Shown in pieces: positions 1 through 6,275 of a stretch of DNA of 19,588 nucleotides. Position 1 is the stretch's first letter, and every line of letters begins with the position of its first letter. The position numbers and the translations under genes are program-made. This stretch comes from VBAS01 sp035318985 (GTDB lineage Bacteria; Bacteroidota; Bacteroidia; Chitinophagales; Chitinophagaceae): NCBI GenBank assembly GCA_035318985.1, contig DATHDP010000044.1:1-19588 (forward strand), written 5' to 3'. Under the pieces are notes generated by a model. It had not been told where the DNA came from, searched no databases, and was given only the letters and a program-made list of their open reading frames with translations.

Positions 1-7
1 AGTTCTA

Positions 8-34
8 CGAATAAAAATTAATCGAATAAAAATT
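8..34. repeat. 12-bp direct repeat upstream of the first HMA gene
   Basis: The 12-mer CGAATAAAAATT occurs at 8-19 and again, identically, at 23-34, a 15-bp period. The second copy ends 14 bp before the ATG at 49. It may be a regulator half-site pair, or only local duplication in AT-rich leader DNA. Nothing in the sequence decides between these, and the region upstream of base 1 is not visible. Confidence 0.5.
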
Positions 35-48
35 CTAAAATTAAGATC

Positions 49-576
49 ATGAAATCGTTTAAAATATTCTCTACCGTTTTTCTTTGTTGCGCAATTGCAA
101 CAACATCTTTTTCTCAAAAGACAAAAACAGAAACTTTCCAGGTTTCAGGAAATTGTGGCATGTGTGAAACCAAAATTGAAAAAGCAGCAAAAGCAGCTGG
201 CGCCACTTATGCTGATTGGAATAAAGACACAAAGGTCATTACCGTTAAATACAGTTCTACTTCTTCCAATCTTGCAAAAATTCAGAAAAGCATTGCCGAT
301 GCAGGATATGATAATGTAGGCGTAAAAACTACTACTGAAGCATACGATAAACTTCATGATTGCTGCAAATATGATAGAACAGCCGTAGCAACAACTGGCA
401 GTGAAAAAATGAATTGCTGTAGTGATGCTAAATGCACTAAAGAAGATTGTGCAGGTGCGGACTGCTGTAAAGATGGTAAATGCACAATGCAAGCTTGTAA
501 AGATGCAGGTTGCTGTAAAGACGGAAAATGTGATATGACACTTTGTGCAGAGAAAGGATGCTGTAAAAAATCGTAA
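49..576 (+). CDS. Exported HMA-domain protein with cysteine-rich metallothionein-like tail
   Basis: This 175-residue protein is probably exported: residues 1-22 form a hydrophobic signal peptide ending near SFSQ. Residues 28-95 look like a heavy-metal-associated (HMA) domain with the metal-binding motif NCGMC (Cys36, Cys39). The C-terminal third is unusual. After a CC pair at 105-106, three tandem 16-residue units (123-138, 139-154, 155-170) follow the pattern CCxDxKCxxxxCxxxx, with a final CC at 171-172. The mature protein would have 18 cysteines, most of them in the tail. HMA domains bind Cu(I) or similar soft metals in chaperones and P-type ATPases; the tail suggests a store or sink for several thiophilic ions. 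The next gene, 22 bp downstream, is a second HMA protein, so they probably share a transcript. Metal identity is not known from sequence. The ATG is preceded by A/T-rich DNA without a Shine-Dalgarno motif, as is usual in Bacteroidota. Confidence 0.88.
   Translation: MKSFKIFSTVFLCCAIATTSFSQKTKTETFQVSGNCGMCETKIEKAAKAAGATYADWNKDTKVITVKYSSTSSNLAKIQKSIADAGYDNVGVKTTTEAYDKLHDCCKYDRTAVATTGSEKMNCCSDAKCTKEDCAGADCCKDGKCTMQACKDAGCCKDGKCDMTLCAEKGCCKKS
415..558 (+). repeat. Three in-frame 48-bp repeats encoding a Cys4 motif
   Basis: Three consecutive 48-bp units (415-462, 463-510, 511-558) each begin TGCTGT and encode CCxDxKCxxxxCxxxx. A partial fourth unit (CCKKS, then stop) follows. Units two and three both encode CCKDGKC, but with synonymous differences (GATGGTAAA against GACGGAAAA), so the protein motif appears to be under selection rather than freshly duplicated. 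Confidence 0.85.
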
Positions 577-598
577 TTTATTTTAAAATTGAAGTGAC

Positions 599-1144
599 AT
601 GAAAAAGATCGTAATGCTGCTGGTTGCAGTTATAATATATACAGGTGGATATTCACAGTTTTCTAAGGCAACTTTACAGGCAAGTGGACTTACCTGCTCC
701 ATGTGTTCAAAGGCTGTGAAAGTGGCACTGGAGAAAGTTCCGTTTGTACAGGAAGTAAAAGTGAATATTAAAAGCCAGGAATACACTATCATCTTTAAGG
801 AAAGCAATAATGCCGATTTTGATGCGTTGAAGAAAGCGGTGGAAGATGCGGGGTTTTCTGTTGCGTCTTTTAAAGTAACAGGGAAGTTTTCTGATGTGAG
901 TGTTCAAAAAGATAAACACCTGGAGCTTGATGGTAAGAACTTTCATTTTATAAGCAGTAGTGACAAAGTATTGAACGGTGAGCAGACTTTTACCATTGTT
1001 GACAAGGATTTTCTTTCAGCAAAGGATTTTAAAAAGTACAGCGCTGCTACAAAAATGGAATGTATCAAAACAGGTAAAGCTGGAAATTGTTGTGTTAAAG
1101 ATGGTATGCATTCAGAAGAAAGAGTCTATCATGTTATCATTTGA
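599..1144 (+). CDS. Exported HMA-domain protein
   Basis: A 181-residue protein with a signal peptide (residues 1-19, cleavage near GYSQ) and an HMA domain at about 24-93. The metal-binding loop is GLTCSMC (Cys33, Cys36), followed by the usual helix AVKVALEKV and the KKAVEDAGF segment typical of HMA folds. Residues 95-155 form a second, mostly beta-rich segment that I do not recognise. The C terminus has another cysteine pair in NCCVKDG (about 163-169). It starts 22 bp after the preceding HMA/cysteine-tail gene and is probably co-transcribed with it. A periplasmic metal-binding or metal-transfer role, most likely copper-like, is inferred from the family and the neighbour. A strong hairpin begins 7 bp after the stop. 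Confidence 0.85.
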   Translation: MKKIVMLLVAVIIYTGGYSQFSKATLQASGLTCSMCSKAVKVALEKVPFVQEVKVNIKSQEYTIIFKESNNADFDALKKAVEDAGFSVASFKVTGKFSDVSVQKDKHLELDGKNFHFISSSDKVLNGEQTFTIVDKDFLSAKDFKKYSAATKMECIKTGKAGNCCVKDGMHSEERVYHVII

Positions 1145-1150
1145 TCATAA

Positions 1151-1188
1151 GTTTCTCTCCCGCTAACAGCGGGAGAGAAACTTTCTTT
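1151..1188 (+). terminator. Rho-independent terminator-like hairpin
   Basis: A perfect 14-bp stem, GTTTCTCTCCCGCT, with loop AAC and its exact complement ends at 1181 and is followed by TTTCTTT. It starts 7 bp after the stop of the second HMA gene. It also lies only 11 bp before the ATG of the next gene (1200), too close for an independent promoter after it, so it may act as a partial terminator or attenuator within the operon. Confidence 0.85.
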
Positions 1189-1199
1189 AATAAAAAAAA

Positions 1200-1700
1200 A
1201 TGAAGAACCTTCGCATTCTTATCCTGGGTTTTGTCTTTGCATTTTCTGCATTTGCAGTGAATGCACAAGGACCGATCCCCAACATCACTGATTATCGCCT
1301 AGATTTTACTGTTGTCGGTATAAAAGGCGATTCAATAAAACTTTCATCTTTAAAAGGTAAAGTTTTTATACTTGATTTCTGGGCAAGCTGGTGTGGACCA
1401 TGCAGGTATTCGAATAAGCATTTGGTAAAAATGTACAATAAGTACAAGGATAAAGGATTTGAAATATTAAGTATTTCATTAGATGATCAAATGAAGGACT
1501 GGAAAAAAGCAGCTTCTAAGGATAAGATCACATGGATGTCAGGAATTGATCCCGGAGGATGGGAGGCAATGGCTGCAACAAAATGGCAGGTGGATGCAAT
1601 ACCAGCATCGTTTTTAATAAATAAGAATGGGGACGTGGTGGCGATCAATCTTGAAAAGGATGAACTGGAAAAGAAAATTAAAGAACTTCTTGGGTTATAA
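1200..1700 (+). CDS. TlpA/ResA-type periplasmic thioredoxin-like protein
   Basis: A 166-residue thioredoxin-fold protein with a signal peptide (residues 1-22, ending NAQ). The active site is WCGPC (Cys65, Cys68) in the context FWASWCGPCR, and the cis-proline loop is AIPASF (Pro135). The spacing and the opening segment, in which a substrate-like strand precedes LKGKVFILDFWA, match the TlpA/ResA branch of the AhpC/TSA-like superfamily. Such proteins reduce disulfides outside the cytoplasm, for example in cytochrome c or copper-site assembly. A partner that keeps HMA cysteines reduced is a reasonable inference here. The start ATG follows a run of eight A residues, and the only leader after the upstream hairpin is 11 bp. 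The downstream outer-membrane gene starts 8 bp after the stop, so the two are co-transcribed. Confidence 0.92.
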   Translation: MKNLRILILGFVFAFSAFAVNAQGPIPNITDYRLDFTVVGIKGDSIKLSSLKGKVFILDFWASWCGPCRYSNKHLVKMYNKYKDKGFEILSISLDDQMKDWKKAASKDKITWMSGIDPGGWEAMAATKWQVDAIPASFLINKNGDVVAINLEKDELEKKIKELLGL

Positions 1701-1708
1701 AATTTAAA

Positions 1709-2533
1709 ATGAAAAGATTTTTACCTGCTTTCCTTGTATTAATAGGATTGAATACTACAGCGCAGGAACTTTTTCCATATACCGAGCCGGCCTCTAACAT
1801 GCCGGCAAAATCAATGAGCCTGAAGTTGAATGCCATGTTTGGCAATGGTGTTCATGGAGACAAGATAGATCAGCGATATAGTCCTGAAGTTATGTTTGGG
1901 ATAAGTAAAAAATGGATGCTGCATGCCGGTCTTACTTTTTCCAACATGTATGAAAATTTTTTTTATTACGAGTCCGCAAGAGTATATGCTAAGTATCGCT
2001 TTCTTTCAAATGATGATGTACATAAGCATTTTCGAATGGCTGCATTTGCAATGGCCGCTTACAGCAGAAATCATCTTCAGCATAATGAATTAAACTTAAT
2101 GGGTGACCATAGTGGAGTTCAAGTTGGCTTAATAGCTACACAACTTTGGAATAAACTCGCTGTATCCGGTACAGCAAGCATCATTGAAGTATTGGATGAA
2201 AAAAGAAAGGAAAAGCCACAGCAGTATGCTTTTCAAAGTTTGAATTATTCTTTATCTGCCGGTTATCTTGTTTTACCACTAGAGTATAAAGATTATAATC
2301 AGACAAACCTCAATATCTACGCTGAGTTATTAGGCGGGCAAAATCTTGATTGGGAATACGAAAAATATTATTTGGACCTTGCTCCATCATTACAGTTGAT
2401 CTTTAAAAGTACCAGCAAATTAAATCTTGGCTATCGCTTTCAGTTGAAGAGTGATATTTACCGGAATATGAAAAGTAGCTGGATGATCAGTTATGAGTAT
2501 ATTTTTTTGAATGCCTTGCAGAAAAAGAAATAA
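1709..2533 (+). CDS. Outer-membrane beta-barrel protein, unknown function
   Basis: A 274-residue protein with a signal peptide (residues 1-18, ending TTAQ) and an alternating pattern of short amphipathic strands separated by charged turns, typical of an outer-membrane beta-barrel. Examples are the ends LGYRFQLKSDIYRN and SWMISYEYIFLNA near the C terminus. It starts 8 bp after the tlpA-like gene and is the last gene of the forward operon. The context (two HMA proteins and a thioredoxin) suggests a metal-linked outer-membrane role, but the protein has no recognisable catalytic or metal-binding motif. Its stop codon directly abuts that of the convergent gene, and no GC-rich terminator separates them. 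Confidence 0.75.
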   Translation: MKRFLPAFLVLIGLNTTAQELFPYTEPASNMPAKSMSLKLNAMFGNGVHGDKIDQRYSPEVMFGISKKWMLHAGLTFSNMYENFFYYESARVYAKYRFLSNDDVHKHFRMAAFAMAAYSRNHLQHNELNLMGDHSGVQVGLIATQLWNKLAVSGTASIIEVLDEKRKEKPQQYAFQSLNYSLSAGYLVLPLEYKDYNQTNLNIYAELLGGQNLDWEYEKYYLDLAPSLQLIFKSTSKLNLGYRFQLKSDIYRNMKSSWMISYEYIFLNALQKKK

Positions 2534-3307
2534 TTATTTTTTCTTACTTGTATTAAAACGGAACGAAAAGCCCAGGGCACTGTACCAATAATCGTCTGAT
2601 AAACTAAAACCTGAAGAGATATCGATCTTTGTGTTGTCAGAAAAAAAATAGGCTAAACCTCCGTCGACGGCATGATGTGGTTCTTCATTCTTTTTTACTG
2701 CTCCGAACATTTCAATATAACTGTACCAGTTTTTTCCAATATTAAATCCAGGAGCTATTGTGTAAACCCAGGAAGGGCTGCCGCTTTCACCATCGAATTC
2801 CAAACCAAGATTATAACCCAAGCCAATATTTTCTGATAGCGTATGTTGAAAGGTAAACACACAGTTGGGAGCCCATTGGCTGGTGTAGAATTTTTTGCTA
2901 CCAATATTCGAAGGAGCTATGTGAAAAATAAAGCTTGTCCTTGGTAATAATCCTTTTTCTTCCCATAAAAATATTTTTCCACCGATCTTGATCGGGAGTA
3001 AACCAGTTTCTATTTCATTTCCAGCCGGGATGAGCAGTGGTGTTTCTGCAGAAACTAATTCGGTGATCAATCTAAACTCAAATCGTTTGCAGGCTCCGTA
3101 CTTCCAAAGAACAGTCGGATGCACTAAACTATGCAGGTCTCCATTTTTTTCATAATTGAATCCAAACTCAGCCTGTATATATTTTTTCTTTGTAAGATAA
3201 GGTGATTCGGTCTGATCGGGCCGATCAGTTTCCATCCTGCCTTCCTCCTGAGCCAGCAATGAATAGGAGAGTGCAATAGAAATAAAAAGTAAAAAATATT
3301 TAGTCAT
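2534..3307 (-). CDS. Outer-membrane 'transporter'-type protein (Phenol_MetA_deg-like)
   Basis: A 257-residue exported protein (signal peptide residues 1-19, ending LLAQ). The mature N terminus METDRPDQTESPYLT followed by KKYIQAEFGF is characteristic of the Bacteroidota outer-membrane family usually annotated 'transporter' and related to the MetA-pathway phenol-degradation barrel family. Alternating beta-strands fill the rest, and the protein ends in FSFRFNTSKKK. The family's substrate is not established. The gene is convergent with the metal operon, with no bases between the two stop codons. Its short leader holds a -7 promoter box and a 16-bp palindrome resembling a metal-responsive repressor site, which hints at control by iron or manganese. 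Confidence 0.8.
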   Translation of the reverse strand: MTKYFLLFISIALSYSLLAQEEGRMETDRPDQTESPYLTKKKYIQAEFGFNYEKNGDLHSLVHPTVLWKYGACKRFEFRLITELVSAETPLLIPAGNEIETGLLPIKIGGKIFLWEEKGLLPRTSFIFHIAPSNIGSKKFYTSQWAPNCVFTFQHTLSENIGLGYNLGLEFDGESGSPSWVYTIAPGFNIGKNWYSYIEMFGAVKKNEEPHHAVDGGLAYFFSDNTKIDISSGFSLSDDYWYSALGFSFRFNTSKKK

Positions 3308-3320
3308 ACCGTAACTATTT

Positions 3321-3336
3321 TTTAGACATGCCTAAA
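3321..3336. promoter_or_regulatory. Near-perfect palindrome, possible DtxR/MntR-type operator
   Basis: TTTAGACATGCCTAAA is a 16-bp palindrome with one mismatched pair (perfect form TTTAGGCATGCCTAAA). It lies 13 bp upstream of the ATG at 3307 and just downstream of the transcription start predicted from the -7 box at 3345-3352, a position suited to repression. The half-sites resemble those of metal-dependent DtxR-family repressors. The regulator is not encoded in the window. Confidence 0.5.
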
Positions 3337-3344
3337 ATTGTAAA

Positions 3345-3352
3345 CAAATGTA
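3345..3352 (-). promoter_or_regulatory. -7 promoter box (TACATTTG)
   Basis: On the reverse strand TACATTTG matches the Bacteroidota TAnnTTTG consensus. It lies 37 bp upstream of the ATG of the outer-membrane protein gene. No clear TTTG -33 box is seen at the expected distance, so the promoter may be weak or need an activator. Confidence 0.5.
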
Positions 3353-3370
3353 TGGGTTTTATTTAAATTG

Positions 3371-3685
3371 TTATTTATAATCTTCTCTTACCGGGGAGAA
3401 TGAGTCAATTACTTTACAATCAGTAATGGCAATAGCAGAGTGCGGAACATTCGCATGAATAACATGATACATGCCATCAGTAAGAGAGAAAACAACCCCG
3501 TCGATGATCATATCCAGTTGTCCTTCTATGATATAAGTGATCTGTTCATTGATATGTGAATGCATGGGAACCTGGCTTCCTTTTTTCAGTTCTATATATC
3601 CAAAACTTGATTTCTCTCCATGTACGTAATGGCCAGTAATACCAGGTGCAAGTTCTTTTGGTTTGATATTTTTTATTGAATCCAT
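3371..3685 (-). CDS. Small single-domain cupin protein
   Basis: With the ATG at 3685 the protein has 104 residues. A two-residue extension is possible only from a TTG and is rejected. Cupin motif 1 is GSQVPMHSHINEQITYIIEG (37-56), with His42 and His44 and Glu47/Gln48 as likely metal ligands. Motif 2 is NVPHS with His82, which would complete the site. Single-domain cupins of this size bind Fe, Mn, Zn or Ni and act as dioxygenases, isomerases or sensors, so the sequence does not fix the reaction. It lies downstream of the ATP-grasp and amidotransferase genes on the same strand, separated from the former by a hairpin repeat, and could be the last gene of that set. Confidence 0.85.
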   Translation of the reverse strand: MDSIKNIKPKELAPGITGHYVHGEKSSFGYIELKKGSQVPMHSHINEQITYIIEGQLDMIIDGVVFSLTDGMYHVIHANVPHSAIAITDCKVIDSFSPVREDYK

Positions 3686-3697
3686 ATTCAAATGTTA

Positions 3698-3778
3698 ACC
3701 GCAAAGTCGCAAAGAGAATAAAGTTTCATAAAAATATTTCTTTGCGCCTTTGCGTAATCTTGGCGTCTTTGCGTGAGG
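3698..3778. repeat. Intergenic hairpin repeat (GCAAAG family), copy 1
   Basis: The left arm at 3698-3718 (ACCGCAAAGTCGCAAAGAG) is complemented by the right arm at 3737-3778, which contains CTTTGCGCCTTTGCG and then TTGGCGTCTTTGCGTGA. The element fills the gap between the cupin and ATP-grasp genes and ends 2 bp before the latter's stop codon. The right arm shares its last 17 bases with copy 2 at 5024-5104. Short GCAAAG hairpins of this type are recurrent in Bacteroidota genomes. Confidence 0.8.
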
Positions 3779-3780
3779 CC

Positions 3781-4977
3781 TTATTTTTCAAAGAAACAAA
3801 AACTTCCACCTACCCATTCTTTGTCTTTATTATAACGAACGCCAATCATTTTCCCTTTACTTAATCTTGCAAGATTATTCGTTGCAACGGGTCTTGCTTC
3901 TCCATCTTTCCAGAAATAAAATATTCTTATCTCTGCTTTTGCAGGGATGTCAGGAGTTTCGATCACATCAGCATATTTTACTTTTCGTTGCAGAATCCAG
4001 TTCTCAGGATCTTTCACTTTTTCTATGTCGGCAGGAGTAACATCAATGACAACACCTTGTCCCGCGAAAGAAAACAACGGTTTTAAAACATAGTTCTCCA
4101 GGTCAGCGGGCATTTGTTTTATTTCATTTAAGAAATAAGTTTTCGGCACATAAGGATGATGTATAAATGGCAGCGTGTATTTGCTTATTCGGTAAAACCA
4201 ATTAGGATGTGGCACCCATTCAACATCAAGATCTTCAAATAAGATATTTCCTTTTGCCTGCACTTCGGCTGATTGTTGCTGAAGATCATCAAAGATCACC
4301 CGGTTATAAATTCTTTTTATTTCTGTTTTCTTTCCATCATTCATGTAATACAACTTTCTTCCTTCCTGTATCAATTCTGTAAGACAAACAGGCTTGATGC
4401 CGAGATAGTCCTGAGTACAATAAAAATCAATTCTTGTTTTTTGTTTATGCGGGAATACTTCAAGTAATATTACATTTTCTGGTTTTTCATTCCCGATAAT
4501 AATTTCTTTTAATAGTTTCAGATATGATTCTTTTTCATATTTACCGAGAAAACTACTGTAGTTATCAGGAACATGAAAATGTTTTATAAAAATATCATCC
4601 AGCAAAACTTCATAAGCAAAAAGGGTAGGGAAGCCCTGCATTTCTATCAGTTGCGGTTCATATTCACCGGCTTCGTTTATGCAAATGCCAAAATCAAAAG
4701 CGATAAAATGAGAATGATGATTTTCTCCCGGTACCTGTAAATGTTTTGGAATGGCGTTTTTTGTAAGCTCTTTGAATTTAGGATCAACGATTATATCAAC
4801 AATGCTTTCACAGGCGTCCAGCATTTTTTTTGTAAAATCTTTTGGAACAAATACGGGTGTTTCTGCTACTCTGAATTCAATAGCTCCTTCATGTACTGCA
4901 TGTAGTTCTTTAAGAAATGCCTCATATTTTTCTTTGATAAAATTCTTATTGAATTCTTTACGAATTGCAGGAACCAT
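3781..4977 (-). CDS. Permuted ATP-grasp ligase-like protein (glutathionylspermidine synthase-like fold)
   Basis: A 398-residue cytoplasmic protein that I read as a circularly permuted ATP-grasp enzyme. A metal-site-like strand pair comes first: FDFGI (Asp95) and PQLIEMQGFPTL (Glu112, Gln114), in the position of the DFH...IEYNADTPT signature of glutathionylspermidine synthase-type enzymes. Next is RIYNRVIFDDL (222-232), like the YRR strand of permuted ATP-grasp families. The nucleotide-binding lysine and glycine loop come last: YVLKPLFSFAGQGV (Lys299, Gly306, Gly308), then WILQRKV and AEIRIFYF. Such enzymes form amide bonds by activating a carboxylate with ATP. Gln replaces the usual Asn at the metal motif. 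The glutamine amidotransferase gene lies upstream on the same strand, and hairpin repeats flank this gene on both sides. Substrates are unknown; permutation is inferred from motif order. Confidence 0.72.
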   Translation of the reverse strand: MVPAIRKEFNKNFIKEKYEAFLKELHAVHEGAIEFRVAETPVFVPKDFTKKMLDACESIVDIIVDPKFKELTKNAIPKHLQVPGENHHSHFIAFDFGICINEAGEYEPQLIEMQGFPTLFAYEVLLDDIFIKHFHVPDNYSSFLGKYEKESYLKLLKEIIIGNEKPENVILLEVFPHKQKTRIDFYCTQDYLGIKPVCLTELIQEGRKLYYMNDGKKTEIKRIYNRVIFDDLQQQSAEVQAKGNILFEDLDVEWVPHPNWFYRISKYTLPFIHHPYVPKTYFLNEIKQMPADLENYVLKPLFSFAGQGVVIDVTPADIEKVKDPENWILQRKVKYADVIETPDIPAKAEIRIFYFWKDGEARPVATNNLARLSKGKMIGVRYNKDKEWVGGSFCFFEK

Positions 4978-5023
4978 AAAAACCGTGATTTAAAAGGGAA
5001 GTTAATTATAAATCGGATAAATA

Positions 5024-5104
5024 TTTCACGCAAAGGCGCAAAGAATAGTACATAAGCCGTAAAGCTGTCTTGATTTCTTTGCGCCTTGGCGTCTTTGCGT
5101 GAAA
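5024..5104. repeat. Intergenic hairpin repeat (GCAAAG family), copy 2
   Basis: The left arm at 5024-5045 (TTTCACGCAAAGGCGCAAAG...) is complemented by the right arm at 5074-5104 (TTTCTTTGCGCC, then TTGGCGTCTTTGCGTGAAA). The right arm carries one extra GCGTC-type unit relative to the left, so the stem has a bulge. It lies between the ATP-grasp gene and the upstream amidotransferase gene. Together with copy 1 it brackets the ATP-grasp gene in the same orientation. Confidence 0.82.
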
Positions 5105-5204
5105 CGAAAGCTGAATAGAATTGTTGCAGCACAAGTGAGTGACACAAGGGACGATGAATAGAATTACTGATGTCGGTAAAACATCAAACTTCAAACTAAA
5201 AACC
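5105..5204. other. Gene-free spacer with simple repeated text
   Basis: No gene is seen between the hairpin repeat and the amidotransferase stop. The stretch 5187-5214 contains three spaced TCAAACT units (ATCAAACTTCAAACT, later CTCAAACTAA). The part around 5127-5160 (GCACAAGTGAGTGACACAAG) resembles other short intergenic repeats in this phylum. Open frames crossing it encode only low-complexity peptides. Confidence 0.4.
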
Positions 5205-6047
5205 TCAAACTAACTCCGGCTGAAGCTGCTCAATAGATTGATTTAAAAAATTGGGAAGTACGTGAGAGTATGTCCACATTATTTTATCCGGATCATTCAA
5301 ATGTTTTAGCATGATCGCCCATTTTTCTTCTCCATGTTCTTCGATCACTGTTTTTTTCTTGTCTTCGGCTTGCAGGTGCATGCTCATACCCACTGCATCA
5401 GCTTCGGGGTGAAACTGTGTGCCGATCATATAATCATTAAAACGAATTCCCATGATGGCTCTTTCATACGGCACATGCGGACGATTCTTTTCTATGCATA
5501 GAATTTTGGCGCCCATTTCTTCGATCACATTATGATTTGGTTGTATGACCTGGTAATCGCGACTGTCAACACTATAGAATGGATCTTTCAACCCTGCAAA
5601 TACAGGCTCATCCAGACCATCACTCAGCATGTGAACAGGAAAAACTCCAAATGCAGTGGAACGACGTTTGCAAACTATGCCAACATTATAATGGCGACAG
5701 GCTAATTGAAATGAATGACAAATAAATAATACATATTTCTTTTGCTCATTAGCGGGGTTATTATTCCAGCGTTCCACTTCACTAAGCCAGCGAAAATATG
5801 ATTCATCCCATTCAGTGTACCGGCTCTCCAACGGCGAACCCGGCCCGCCACTTGAAATAAAAATATCATAACTCATATCCGGCACTTCATTCTTAAGCCG
5901 CACATCAAACTCATCCCAAACCAATTCAAGATCGTGAACTTCGCTGTAATTATTAAGTATTTCACGTATACAACGCATGCCCTGGTTGGCTTTGCCTTCA
6001 TAAAGGTCGAGGATCGCTACTTTTATCTTCTTCGAATCATTACCCAT
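5205..6047 (-). CDS. Class I glutamine amidotransferase-like protein
   Basis: The chosen start at 6047 (MGNDSKK) gives 280 residues; an ATG at 6059 adds four. A longer frame begins only at a TTG and is rejected. The protein has the class I glutamine amidotransferase layout: strand KVAILDLYEG, an oxyanion-type loop SSGGPGSP (66-72), a nucleophile elbow LFICHSFQLA (Cys110), and the His-Glu pair in GTQFHPEAD (His213, Glu215). The elbow lacks the usual flanking glycines (GxCxG), although the triad is intact. Such domains hydrolyse glutamine and pass ammonia to a partner synthetase. The partner may be the adjacent permuted ATP-grasp protein, or the GCS2 and ATP-grasp ligases 4-6 kb away. A non-ammonia peptidase or hydrolase activity is an alternative, as seen in other class I-like relatives. 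Confidence 0.82.
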   Translation of the reverse strand: MGNDSKKIKVAILDLYEGKANQGMRCIREILNNYSEVHDLELVWDEFDVRLKNEVPDMSYDIFISSGGPGSPLESRYTEWDESYFRWLSEVERWNNNPANEQKKYVLFICHSFQLACRHYNVGIVCKRRSTAFGVFPVHMLSDGLDEPVFAGLKDPFYSVDSRDYQVIQPNHNVIEEMGAKILCIEKNRPHVPYERAIMGIRFNDYMIGTQFHPEADAVGMSMHLQAEDKKKTVIEEHGEEKWAIMLKHLNDPDKIMWTYSHVLPNFLNQSIEQLQPELV

Positions 6048-6240
6048 GACTACAAACATAATAAATTTATAACATTGACATCTGTCGATTAGTTTGTCAC
6101 TTACTAACAAATGTGGATACCCCCCTGTCCCCTCAAGGGGAACTTAGATTTGACGCTGTGTTTATTAGTGAAGATTTACTAAATAAGAAATTTTTTTGTT
6201 ATGGTGTCAGCTATATTGCTACTATTTAGCTTCTGTTGCG

Positions 6241-6258
6241 TTCGCACTCTTGTGCGAA
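6241..6258. repeat. Short perfect hairpin, TTCGCAC arms
   Basis: TTCGCAC (6241-6247) and GTGCGAA (6252-6258) are exact complements around the loop TCTT. AATTTTTT follows on the forward strand, so it looks like a forward terminator, but no forward gene precedes it. It is more likely a dispersed intergenic repeat than a working terminator. Confidence 0.6.
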
Positions 6259-6275
6259 GTCAATTTTTTCAGCTT

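Noticed and set aside
145..492. Reverse-strand open frame opposite the cysteine-rich HMA gene
   Set aside because: It mirrors the repetitive Cys codons of the forward gene and has no plausible domain. The forward frame has a signal peptide, an HMA motif and clean repeats.
3698..5104. CRISPR array or transposon ends
   Set aside because: The repeats are imperfect hairpins, only two copies, over 1.3 kb apart, with no spacers, transposase or target-site duplication.
4866..5194. Two overlapping reverse frames across the 5024-5104 repeat
   Set aside because: Their peptides come from translating the hairpin repeat (HAKTPRRKE-like text) and overlap the start of the ATP-grasp gene.
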